Positions 24,501 through 31,631 of a DNA stretch of 33,269 nucleotides are shown here, one piece after another. The number at the start of each line of letters is the position of its first letter. Position 1 is the stretch's first letter. The notes below the pieces were generated by a model that made no database searches, was not told the origin of the DNA, and saw nothing but the letters and a program-made list of their open reading frames with translations. The DNA comes from Burkholderiaceae bacterium (GTDB taxonomy: Bacteria; Pseudomonadota; Gammaproteobacteria; Burkholderiales; Burkholderiaceae_C): the NCBI GenBank assembly GCA_030654805.1, contig JAURWR010000116.1:1-33269 (forward strand), in the 5' to 3' direction. Position numbers and translations under genes: made by a program.

Positions 24501-27500
24501 GCAGCACCGACGAACGCGGTGGTCTGGCCTGCGACGCCACGCTGTCGGCGGCCGGTCAGGTCGAGCTGATCGCGCAGGCCAAGGACGCGGCGGGCCGCAC
24601 GGCACAGGCCGCGACCGGCGTGTGGATCACGAAGCAGGGCGAACTGTGGTTCGGGCAGGACAACGACGACCGCATCGACCTGCTGCCGGAAAAGCCGCGC
24701 TACGAGTCCGGAGAAACCGCGCGGTTGCAGGTGCGCATGCCCTACCGCGAGGCGACTGCGCTGGTCACCGTCGAGCGCGAGGGGCTGCTCGACACCCGGG
24801 TCGTCACGCTGCGCGGTGACGACCCGACGCTGTCGATCAAGATCGAGAAATCGTGGGGGCCGAATGTGTATGTCGGCGTGCTGGCGCTGCGCGGCCGGCT
24901 GCGCGAGGTGCCCTGGTATTCGTTCTTCACCTGGGGCTGGAAGGAGCCGCTGAGCTGGGCGCGTTCGTTCTGGTACGACGGACGCGAGTACCAGGCTCCC
25001 ACCGCGATGGTCGACCTGGCCAAGCCGTCGTTCAAGTTCGGCGTCGCGGCGCTGCAGGTCGGCATCGCAGCCCATGAACTGAAAGTCAGCGTCACGACCG
25101 ATCGTCCGCAGTACGCGGTGCGACAGAAGGTCCAGGCACGCATCAAGGTGACGCAATCGGCCGACGGCCAGATTCCCGCGCCGGCCGGTACCGAGGTGGC
25201 GTTCGCGGCCGTCGACGAGAGCCTGCTCGAGCTGCGCCCGAACGAGTCCTGGGACCTGCTGAACGGCATGATCCGCAGCCGGGCCTGGGGCGTCGAGACC
25301 AGCACCGCGCAGGGCGAGATCATCGGCCGGCGCCACTACGGCCGCAAGGCGGTGGCGGCCGGCGGTGGCGGAGGCCGCGGCGGTACGCGCGAGCTGTTCG
25401 ACACGCTGCTGCTGTGGAAGGCGGTGGTCGTGCTCGATGCCCGGGGCGAGGCCACGGTCGAGGTGCCGCTGAACGATTCGCTGACGCGCTTTCGGCTGGT
25501 CGCCATCGCCGACGGGCCGGTCGACGCGGCCACGCCGACCTTCGGCACCGGCAGCACGACGGTGCGGGTGACGCAGGACCTGCAACTGCTGGCCGGGCTG
25601 CCGCCGCTGGTGCGAGGCGGGGATCGGTTCAGCGCGCTGCTGACGTTGCGCAACACGACGGCACGCGAGATGAAGGTGCGGGCGACGCTCGCCGGCACGG
25701 CGAACGGCGGCGCGACCGAGATCGTTCGCACCCCTTTGTCGTTCGCACCGCAGGACATGTTGTTGCCGGCCGGGTCGGCGAAGGAGATCGCCTGGCCGGT
25801 CGAGGTGCCGATCGACGCGTTCAGCATCGTCTGGGATGCTGCGGTGGAGACCGTCGCTGCCTCGGGCGCTGCGGCGGCGAATGACCGCATCAAGGTCACG
25901 CAGCTCGTCGCCGAAGCCGTGCCGGTGCGGGTGATGCAGGCCACGATCGCGCGGCTCGACGGCCCGTACTCGCTGCCTGTCGCGGCGCCGGCCGAGGCGC
26001 TGCCCGAGAGCGGTGTCAAGCGCGGCGGCCTGCGGATCGCGCTGCAACCTCGGCTCGGCAGCGCGCTGCCCGGGCTGCGGCGCTACTTCGAGACCTACCC
26101 CTACTCGTGCCTCGAGCAGAAGGCCGCCAAGGCATTGGGGCTTGGCGACGCAGCTCTCTGGAGCACGCTGGTCGAGATGCTGCCGACCTACCTCGACGCC
26201 GACGGACTCGCCAGCTACTTCCCGCCGCGTCCGGGCGACGCACCAGCTGGCAACGACCGGCTCACTGCGCAGCTGGTCGCGACGGCGCACGAGGCCGGTT
26301 ACGCGCTGCCCGATGCGGCGCGCAATGCGATGCTTGCCGGCCTCACGGCCTTTGTCGAAGGCCGCATCGAGCGCCGGCTGTGGGCGCCCGCATCGGCGCA
26401 GGGCATGAACCTCGCGGTGCGCAAGCTCGCGGCGCTCGACGCGCTGGCGCGCCACGGCCGCGTGCAGGCCCGCATGCTGGGCTCGATCAACGCGACGCCC
26501 CAGCTATGGCCGACCGCGGCGGTGATCGACTGGTTCAATCTGCTGCGGCGCCTGCGGGCGCAGGACATCGCCGTCCCCGATCACGTCAGGCGCATCGAGC
26601 AGGCACAGCAGATCGTGCGCAGCCGCCTGGCACTGGGCGGCACGACGCTGAAGTTCAGCGACGAGGCCGGCGACCACTGGTGGTGGCTGATGGACAGCGC
26701 CGATGCGAACGCGGCGCGGCTGATCCTGGCGGTGCTCGACGAGCCGGCCTGGCGCGACGAGTTGCCGCGCCTGGTGGTCGGCGCGCTGGGCCGCCAGCGA
26801 GACGGTGCGTGGTCGACCACCACCGCCAACCTGTGGGGCGCGATCGCGCTCGACAAGTTCTCGGCGAAGTTCGAGTCGCAGGCGCTGACGGGATCGAGCA
26901 CGGTGCGGATCGACGCGAAGCCCTCGGGTGCCGCGTCGACGGCGCCTGCGCTGGCCGCCGGCGCCGTCGACTGGACGAAGCAGCCCGCAGGCGGATCGGT
27001 GACGCTGCCGTGGCCTGCCGCGCCGGCCACACTGTCGGTCCACCAGCAGGGCAGAGGCGCGCCCTGGCTGACGGTGCAGAGCCTCGCGGCGATCGCACCG
27101 AAAGGACCCGTTCGCGCGGGCTACGGCCTCACGCGTCACATCACGGCGGTGTCGCGGAAGGACCCGTCGCGCTGGTCGCGCGGCGATGTGCTGCGCGTGC
27201 GACTGGAGATCGACGCGCAGACCGACATGAGCTGGGTCGTCGTCAGCGACCCGGTGCCGGGAGGCGCGACGCTGCTGGGCTCGGGGCTCGGTCGCGACAG
27301 CGCGATCGCGGCGCAGAGCCGATCGAGCGAAGCAGACACCGACTTTGGCGACGCCTGGACGGCCTACGACGAGCGCAGCTTCGAGGCCTTTCGCCGCTAC
27401 TACGGCCAGCTGCCGCGCGGTCGGCATGTCGTCGAATACACCCTGCGCCTGAACGCAGCCGGCCGCTTTGCGCTGCCGCCAACACGCATCGAGGCGATGT

Positions 27501-27556
27501 ACGCGCCCGAGACCTTCGGCGAACTGCCGAACGTTGCCATCGACGTGGCGCCGTGA
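21503..27556 (+). CDS. Bacterial alpha-2-macroglobulin family protein (YfhM/MG-domain type)
   Basis: 2,017 residues from GTG at 21503; GTG at 21509 gives MVRAWIRRW and is an equal alternative. The signal peptide ends near AADA/ATIV with no Cys, so it is not a lipoprotein, unlike E. coli YfhM (ECAM). The middle contains macroglobulin-like domains, a Gly-rich stretch (AAGGGGGRGGTRE), and the thioester motif CLEQ at 1536-1539 in YPYSCLEQKAAKAL, so covalent trapping of proteases should be possible. It is longer than YfhM (about 1,650). Such proteins are thought to protect the periplasm against foreign proteases. The bait region cannot be located by eye. The stop overlaps the pbpC GTG by four bases (GTGA), the usual A2M-PBP1C pairing. 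Confidence 0.95.
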   Translation: MHVVRAWIRRWGPALLALATLTSIAADAATIVNVSPQGEVAQVRQLAVTFSDAVVAFGDPRLPDPMGVSCAGASARGTGLWTSDRHWVFNFEQPLPPGVRCVAQVRTDWKPRVAGAAADAALTGTSSFSFSTGGPAVESIQPFDGATIEEDQHFLIDINGAATDSSVAAHAWCEVEGLGDRLPVRIVTGALRERIVAAAGPRALKDAKREAERQSRLIVLTCPRPLPSDTPMRLVWGRGIAAAVNPGVATRVEQRFAYRVRPAFKAEFSCERERATAPCLPIRPLVLRFSAPIDRKLAEQVRLVPAGGKSIAPVFDKDDKDPEVSSITLALRVAENAAYTVELPSNLKDAAGRVLANAGAFPMKVSTGDAPPIAKFPAAPFGIVERFGDASSPGAASAPPPMLPLTLRHVQGDLRSSAPGGAVRVKRLQSDAEMLAWYDKLHRFHESELSAQEAGLPKAQWVTTESLVDERGRSTRQQVERRVQTRTLSLLKADTSAKRLDLPQLNGGDPRPFEVVGLPLAEPGYHVVEIESARLGQSLLDPRAPMYVRTGVLVTNLGVHVKLGRENSAVWVTSLDRGRPVEGADVAINDCFGKRLWAGRTDARGLAIVKLALDLQVGECPNEAGYFVTARKADADPRAPQVIDTAFVFTSWQKGIEPWRFNLPTGNGSERDAVAHTVFDRTLLRAGETVSMKHFLRAETSAGLAPWDAASLPTRIKIVHQGSGQQIVQPLLWNGTRHALSTWNIPPAAKLGLYEVMLERDVVNERHRSSWSSGSFRVEEFRLPLVDARLSGPSQVPIAPRELPLSVQMAYLSGGAMAKSPAAVSALLKPHVPAFPGHDGFSFEPPREAAADGDSEDEAATAQGADRLVADKLPLTTDAQGAATVLLKDLPPLTRPSELHSELTYTDPNGEIQTVSSRIDLWPSAVVLGIKTRAWASQRGGSVQFNVLALDTRGQPIRGQRVEVRGRLSQTLSNRTRIVGGFYAYDNRTELKDLGVVCSGSTDERGGLACDATLSAAGQVELIAQAKDAAGRTAQAATGVWITKQGELWFGQDNDDRIDLLPEKPRYESGETARLQVRMPYREATALVTVEREGLLDTRVVTLRGDDPTLSIKIEKSWGPNVYVGVLALRGRLREVPWYSFFTWGWKEPLSWARSFWYDGREYQAPTAMVDLAKPSFKFGVAALQVGIAAHELKVSVTTDRPQYAVRQKVQARIKVTQSADGQIPAPAGTEVAFAAVDESLLELRPNESWDLLNGMIRSRAWGVETSTAQGEIIGRRHYGRKAVAAGGGGGRGGTRELFDTLLLWKAVVVLDARGEATVEVPLNDSLTRFRLVAIADGPVDAATPTFGTGSTTVRVTQDLQLLAGLPPLVRGGDRFSALLTLRNTTAREMKVRATLAGTANGGATEIVRTPLSFAPQDMLLPAGSAKEIAWPVEVPIDAFSIVWDAAVETVAASGAAAANDRIKVTQLVAEAVPVRVMQATIARLDGPYSLPVAAPAEALPESGVKRGGLRIALQPRLGSALPGLRRYFETYPYSCLEQKAAKALGLGDAALWSTLVEMLPTYLDADGLASYFPPRPGDAPAGNDRLTAQLVATAHEAGYALPDAARNAMLAGLTAFVEGRIERRLWAPASAQGMNLAVRKLAALDALARHGRVQARMLGSINATPQLWPTAAVIDWFNLLRRLRAQDIAVPDHVRRIEQAQQIVRSRLALGGTTLKFSDEAGDHWWWLMDSADANAARLILAVLDEPAWRDELPRLVVGALGRQRDGAWSTTTANLWGAIALDKFSAKFESQALTGSSTVRIDAKPSGAASTAPALAAGAVDWTKQPAGGSVTLPWPAAPATLSVHQQGRGAPWLTVQSLAAIAPKGPVRAGYGLTRHITAVSRKDPSRWSRGDVLRVRLEIDAQTDMSWVVVSDPVPGGATLLGSGLGRDSAIAAQSRSSEADTDFGDAWTAYDERSFEAFRRYYGQLPRGRHVVEYTLRLNAAGRFALPPTRIEAMYAPETFGELPNVAIDVAP

Positions 27557-29712
27557 AGCGCGTCGTCTGTGCCGCTGCGCTGCTGCTGGCGCTGGAAGCC
27601 GGCGCGGTCGTGCCGCGCTTCGAAGATGTGCGCGCGCTGCACGCGCCGTCCGACACCACGCTGCTCGACCGTCATGGCACGCCGATCCAGACGCTGCGCA
27701 CCGACAGCTCGGTGCGGCGCCTGCCGTGGCTGCCGCTGAGCGAGATGTCGCCGGCCCTGTTGCACGCGATCGTGTTCAGCGAAGACCGCCATTTCCACGA
27801 ACACAGCGGTGTCGATTGGGGCGCCTTGGCGAGCAGTGCGTGGGCCAACGCGTGGAACACCCGAACACGCGGCGCATCGACGCTCACGATGCAGCTGGCC
27901 GGCCTGCTCGACGCGCGTCTGGAGCGGCCGGTCGGTGGACGCAGCGTGACGCAGAAGCTCGGCCAGATCGTGCGCGCGCGCGAGCTCGAAGCACGCTGGA
28001 GCAAGGCGCAGATCCTCGAGGCGTACCTGAACAGCGTGCCCTGGCGTGGCGAACTGGTGGGCATCAACGCGCTGTCGCAGACGCTCTTCGGCAAGCGTGC
28101 CAGCGGGCTCGACACGCACGAGGCCGCGGTGGCGGCGGCGCTGGTGCGCGGCCCGAACGCGAGCGCAGCGGTCGTCACGCAGCGCAGCTGTGGCGTGCTG
28201 CAGGCGCAGGGCATGAGCTGTACCGGACTGTCCGCGCTCGTCGAGCTTGCGCTGGTGCGACGCGGCGGACCGGTCCTCGGCGAGCAGCTGGCGCCGCATG
28301 CCGCGCGGTACGCGCTGTCGTCCGTCAGGAAGCCGCCGGCGACGCTGCGATCCACGCTCGACGCGTCCACGCAGCGTGTGGCGAACGCGGCGCTGCGCCA
28401 GCAGCTCGTGGAGCTGTCGGGACGACAGGTCGAGGACGGCGCGGTGCTGGTGCTCGACAACGCCAGCGGCGAGGTGCTGGCCTGGGTCGGCTCCAGCGGC
28501 GACCTGTCGGACGCAGCCCAGGTCGACGGCGTGCTGGCGCGGCGCCAGCCGGGATCGACGCTGAAGCCTTTCGTCTACGGGCTCGCGTTCGAGCAGCGAC
28601 TGATCACGCCGGCCAGCCTGCTCGACGACTCGCCCGCGCAACTCGCCACCGCCACCGGTCTGTACCTGCCGCAGAACTACGACCGAACTTTCAAGGGCTG
28701 GGTCAGCGCGCGCACCGCGCTCGCGTCGAGCCTCAATGTTCCGGCCGTGCGCGTGGGGGCGATGCTGGGTGCCGATGCGCTGTGGGCGCGGCTCAACGCC
28801 TTCGGCTTCGAACTGCCGGAAAGCGGCGGCTACTACGGGGATTCGCTGGCGCTCGGCAGTGCCGACGTGACCTTGCTGGCGCTCACGAATGCGTATCGCG
28901 CGCTGGCCAACGGCGGCGTGCTGTCGCCGGTCACGCTGCGGAGGACCTTGCGCGCGTCAGCGGGCGCACCCGCTGCCCGGGCCGCACCGAAACGCGTCGC
29001 GAGCGCGGCGGCGACGTACCTCGTCACCGACATCCTGTCAGACAACAACGCGCGCGTCCTGACCTTCGGGCTCGACAGCGCGCTGGCCTTGCGCGGCCCG
29101 GTCGCGGTGAAGACCGGCACCAGCAAGGACCTGCGCGACAACTGGTGCATCGGCTACTCCGACCATTTCACGGTCGGCGTGTGGGTCGGCAACGCGAGCG
29201 GCGCACCGATGCACGACGTGAGCGGCGTCAGCGGTGCCGCGCCGGTGTGGCGCACGGTGATGCAGCACCTGCACGCGGTCGTACCGGCGAATCGGGCGGC
29301 GGCGCCGGCGGGTGTCGTCGTCGCACGCACCCGCTTCGAGGGCGCCCGGGAACCGGTGCGCGACGAACTGTTCCTCGCCGGAACCGAATCGACGCGGCTG
29401 CACCCGAACATGCAGGCCACACCCGGGTCGATGTCGATGGCAAGCACCTTCGGCATCCGCTCACCGCGCGAAGGAAGCCTTTACGCGATCGATCCCGACA
29501 TGCCGCCGCGCGCCCAGCGGATCACGTTCGAAGGCGAAGCGGGCACCTGGGTGCTGGATGGTCAGGTCGTGGGGCGAGGCGCGAGGTGGCAGTGGGCACC
29601 CTGGCCCGGCCGCCACCAGTTGACATTGCGCGGACGTGAGGGTCAGACGCTGCAGACGGTGCGCTTCGAGGTGCGCGGCGCCGCCGTCAAATCGGCAGCG
29701 GCGGCTCGCTGA
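27553..29712 (+). CDS. pbpC: Penicillin-binding protein 1C (bifunctional transglycosylase/transpeptidase)
   Basis: 719 residues from the GTG at 27553, which overlaps the preceding stop (GTGA). A single N-terminal membrane segment (about 3-19) is followed by the GT51 transglycosylase domain with HAIVFSEDRHFHEHSGVD (catalytic Glu77) and GASTLTMQLAGLL. The transpeptidase has STLK (Ser335), SLN (393-395) and KTGTS (520-524), and all active residues are intact. A C-terminal PBP1C domain (about 615-719) follows, containing LYAIDPDMPPRAQRI and WVLDGQVVG. It polymerises and cross-links peptidoglycan in the periplasm; its binding to the neighbouring alpha-2-macroglobulin is an inference from gene pairing in many Gram-negatives. 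The stop is 6 bp from the end of the convergent YvlD-like gene. Confidence 0.96.
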   Translation: MKRVVCAAALLLALEAGAVVPRFEDVRALHAPSDTTLLDRHGTPIQTLRTDSSVRRLPWLPLSEMSPALLHAIVFSEDRHFHEHSGVDWGALASSAWANAWNTRTRGASTLTMQLAGLLDARLERPVGGRSVTQKLGQIVRARELEARWSKAQILEAYLNSVPWRGELVGINALSQTLFGKRASGLDTHEAAVAAALVRGPNASAAVVTQRSCGVLQAQGMSCTGLSALVELALVRRGGPVLGEQLAPHAARYALSSVRKPPATLRSTLDASTQRVANAALRQQLVELSGRQVEDGAVLVLDNASGEVLAWVGSSGDLSDAAQVDGVLARRQPGSTLKPFVYGLAFEQRLITPASLLDDSPAQLATATGLYLPQNYDRTFKGWVSARTALASSLNVPAVRVGAMLGADALWARLNAFGFELPESGGYYGDSLALGSADVTLLALTNAYRALANGGVLSPVTLRRTLRASAGAPAARAAPKRVASAAATYLVTDILSDNNARVLTFGLDSALALRGPVAVKTGTSKDLRDNWCIGYSDHFTVGVWVGNASGAPMHDVSGVSGAAPVWRTVMQHLHAVVPANRAAAPAGVVVARTRFEGAREPVRDELFLAGTESTRLHPNMQATPGSMSMASTFGIRSPREGSLYAIDPDMPPRAQRITFEGEAGTWVLDGQVVGRGARWQWAPWPGRHQLTLRGREGQTLQTVRFEVRGAAVKSAAAAR

Positions 29713-29718
29713 ACCCGG

Positions 29719-30075
29719 TCACGACTTCGAGGAAAAGACCCGCTCCATCGCCACGTCGATGACCATGCCGCACAGGCTGTAGATCAGCGAACCGATCAGC
29801 GCAGCCTTGAAGCCTGTGACGTTGAAGCCCGACAGCAGGTTCGCGGCGAAATAGAACATCAGCGCGTTGATCACGAACAGGAACAAGCCCAGCGTGATCA
29901 GAGTGACCGGCAAGGTCAGCAGCACCAGCACGGGCCGCAGCAGCGTGTTGAGCAGCCCGAGCACGAAGGCCGCGATCATGGCGGAGCCGAAGCTCTGCAC
30001 CGAGACGCCGGGGTACAGGTAGGCCACCAGCAGCAAGGCGGCGGCAAGCAGGAGCCAGCGAACGATGATCTTCAT
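29719..30075 (-). CDS. Phage-holin-4_2/YvlD-family small membrane protein
   Basis: 118 residues with four hydrophobic segments: about 4-20, 28-46, 54-78 and 87-107. LGLLNTLLRPVLVLLTLPVT followed by LGLFLFVINALMFY is the signature of the DUF360/YvlD family (also called phage holin family 4, superfamily IV). The N-terminus MKIIVRWLLLAAALLL suggests the first helix is uncleaved. The family is widespread in bacteria and its function is not settled; no phage genes are nearby, so a holin role is not implied. It converges on pbpC with only 6 bp between the stops, and its ATG faces a 406-bp gap. Confidence 0.88.
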   Translation of the reverse strand: MKIIVRWLLLAAALLLVAYLYPGVSVQSFGSAMIAAFVLGLLNTLLRPVLVLLTLPVTLITLGLFLFVINALMFYFAANLLSGFNVTGFKAALIGSLIYSLCGMVIDVAMERVFSSKS

Positions 30076-30481
30076 TCGCGGAGGATAACTCCCGAGCGCC
30101 TTCGGCGCCGCAGCTCCGGTGTCGATGGTTGCGGTTATCCCCCGGGTTCCACAGCGTCAAGAGTTTGCTGATGGGCGCCTGCAGTTGCCTGTCTGGGATG
30201 TCGTTCGATGGGTGCTGGGGTTCCGCGCAAGTTCGATGAATTGCCGCCTGCGCACCACGCAGTGTGTCGACAACATGCGCCATTCGCGTGCCACTTCGTG
30301 ACGCGGACACGACAAACCGCATGCCCAGCCTCAAGAAAGCGTGTTTCTCCTGGGAAACGTGCTTCTCAATGCCCAGGGCAGGCAGTACGATCGGCGGCGC
30401 ACGAAAGCTGAGACGATGAGGACTCATGCGGTTCTCCACCAGCCCGGCACATCAACCCCTTATTTGATGGAGAGATTTGAA
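30076..30481. other. 406-bp divergent intergenic gap before the SWIB gene
   Basis: No convincing gene is seen on either strand; the open frames here have no family resemblance. The gap must contain the promoters of both the YvlD-like gene (minus) and the SWIB gene (plus). A good ribosome site GGAGAG (30469-30474) lies before the SWIB ATG. A 5-bp dyad GTTTC/GAAAC flanks TCCTGG at about 30341-30356. No confident -35/-10 pair could be chosen. Confidence 0.5.
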
Positions 30482-30862
30482 ATGGCAACTGCGAAGAAGG
30501 CTCCGGCCAAAGCGGCTCCGGCTAAGAAAGCGGCCCCTGCAAAGAAGGCCACAGTCGCGAAGACGGTGACGGCCAAATCTGCGGCGACCAAGACCGCAGC
30601 ACCTGCGAAGAAGCGCTCGCCGAATGCCGCGTTCATGAAGGCGGTTACGCCGAGCCCACAACTGGCAGCAATCATCGGATCGACCCCGATGCCACGCACC
30701 GAAGTGACGAAGAAGCTGTGGGAGTACATCAAGGCGAACAAGCTTCAGGATGCTGCCAAGAAGACCAACATCAACGCCGACGCCAAGCTGAAGGAAATCT
30801 TCAAGAAGGCCCAGGTCTCGATGTTCGAGATGACCAAGCTGGTCAGTGCTCATCTGAGCTGA
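30482..30862 (+). CDS. SWIB/MDM2-domain DNA-binding-like protein with H1-like basic tail
   Basis: 126 residues from the ATG at 30482, chosen because GGAGAG lies 7 bases upstream and because earlier in-frame starts (30341) add an unrelated stretch. Residues 2-46 are almost wholly Ala, Lys, Pro, Thr and Val in AAPAKKA-type repeats, like eukaryotic histone H1 tails. Residues about 47-126 form a SWIB domain, recognisable from the LAAIIGSTPMPRTEVTKKLW and YIKANKLQDA segments. Proteins with this plan are common in Burkholderiales and Chlamydiae and are thought to compact or organise the nucleoid. The AT-poor tail is subject to repeat-length variation. The gene is closed by the hairpin at 30910-30938. 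Confidence 0.92.
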   Translation: MATAKKAPAKAAPAKKAAPAKKATVAKTVTAKSAATKTAAPAKKRSPNAAFMKAVTPSPQLAAIIGSTPMPRTEVTKKLWEYIKANKLQDAAKKTNINADAKLKEIFKKAQVSMFEMTKLVSAHLS

Positions 30863-30909
30863 ACGTCTGTATCGGTGAACGCGGCGCACCCGCGCTGTGG
30901 ATCGACAAG

Positions 30910-30938
30910 AAAAAGCCGGCGCAAGACGCCGGCTTTTT
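30910..30938. terminator. Bidirectional Rho-independent terminator
   Basis: AAAAA then GCCGGCG (30915-30921), loop CAAGA, CGCCGGC (30927-30933), then TTTTT. With A-runs and T-runs on both sides it can end transcription from the SWIB gene on the plus strand and from the isomerase gene on the minus strand, which converge here. Confidence 0.9.
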
Positions 30939-30969
30939 CTTGTGCGCCGTGTCTATTCGCCAGCGGCTG

Positions 30970-31575
30970 CTACCCGCGTGCGAGTCTGCGCTGCACGAAA
31001 TCCAGCCGATCTTGTCCCCAGAATATCTCGCCGTCGATGACGTAACTGGGCGCACCGAACACGCCGGCTTCGATCGCCCGTGCCGAGTCGGCTTCGTATC
31101 GGGCATGCGCTGCCTGTGAGTACGAATCTTCCATTCGTCGCGCCGGCAGGCCGAGTGAGGCAAGCATCGCGGCCAGCACGTGGGCGTCGGCGGTGTTCAC
31201 GTCGTCGACCCACACCCCGCGCAGCACCGCGCCGGTCAGTGCGAGCGCCGCCTCGGTGCCATCGTGCATGTCGACCGCGACGATCAACCGAGCTGCATCG
31301 TCTCCCGACACCGGGAAGTACTTCGGTTGCAACTTGATCGGCTGGCCGAGCGCTTCGCTGAAGCGCTTGAGTTCGAGCAGTCGGTAGGCCTGTCGCTGCG
31401 GAGCGCGCTTCGACAGCGGTACGCCGCCGGTCACCGGAAACACCTTGCCACCGAGGTCGACCGGAAGCACGCGGACCGTCGCTTTCGCGGTGCGGGCGAT
31501 CTCGCAGAAGCGCTCGTGGCCCAGGTAGGTCCATGGCGACTGCGGTGACAGGTAATAGTCGACGGTCAGGCTCAT
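30970..31575 (-). CDS. 2-hydroxychromene-2-carboxylate isomerase / DsbA-like (GST kappa-type) protein
   Basis: 201 residues. The thioredoxin-fold start MSLTVDYYLSPQSPWTYLGH has the catalytic Ser in SPQSPW in place of a CxxC, the kappa-GST/HCCA isomerase pattern. Later motifs include IKLQPKYFPV, and the C-terminal FGAPSYVIDGEIFWGQDRLDF shared by NahD and DsbA-like oxidoreductases. The known reaction is glutathione-dependent isomerisation of 2-hydroxychromene-2-carboxylate in naphthalene catabolism, but no aromatic catabolic genes are here, so a general detoxifying role is as likely. The gene follows prfC by 56 bp on the same strand. Its Shine-Dalgarno GGAGG lies in one arm of a hairpin at 31577-31600. 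Confidence 0.88.
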   Translation of the reverse strand: MSLTVDYYLSPQSPWTYLGHERFCEIARTAKATVRVLPVDLGGKVFPVTGGVPLSKRAPQRQAYRLLELKRFSEALGQPIKLQPKYFPVSGDDAARLIVAVDMHDGTEAALALTGAVLRGVWVDDVNTADAHVLAAMLASLGLPARRMEDSYSQAAHARYEADSARAIEAGVFGAPSYVIDGEIFWGQDRLDFVQRRLARG

Positions 31576-31576
31576 G

Positions 31577-31600
31577 GCGCCTCCGGGAGCAGGGAGGCGC
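31577..31600 (-). promoter_or_regulatory. Hairpin that can hide the isomerase ribosome binding site
   Basis: Read on the minus strand: GCGCCTCC, an 8-nt loop, then GGAGGCGC. The 8-bp stem is perfect and ends one base before the ATG (31575). The 3' arm contains GGAG, the Shine-Dalgarno. No T-run follows, so a terminator is unlikely. The fold could reduce translation until opened by a ribosome, protein or heat. Confidence 0.55.
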
Positions 31601-31631
31601 AGTCTAGTCAGAGTCGATGACGCTCTGTTTG

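Noticed and set aside
23552-26455. A 967-residue open frame on the minus strand opposite the alpha-2-macroglobulin gene
   Set aside because: Composition is Arg/Gln/Ala-rich with no family motif; such antisense frames are expected in GC-rich coding DNA, and the plus-strand gene is secure.
29719-30075. A phage holin, hinting at a prophage
   Set aside because: The match is to the YvlD-type family, found in most bacterial chromosomes, and no other phage gene is nearby.
30120-30160. DnaA-box-like TTATCC followed by TTCCACAG
   Set aside because: The 9-mer TTATNCACA is not met at any position and the flanks have no AT-rich unwinding region.
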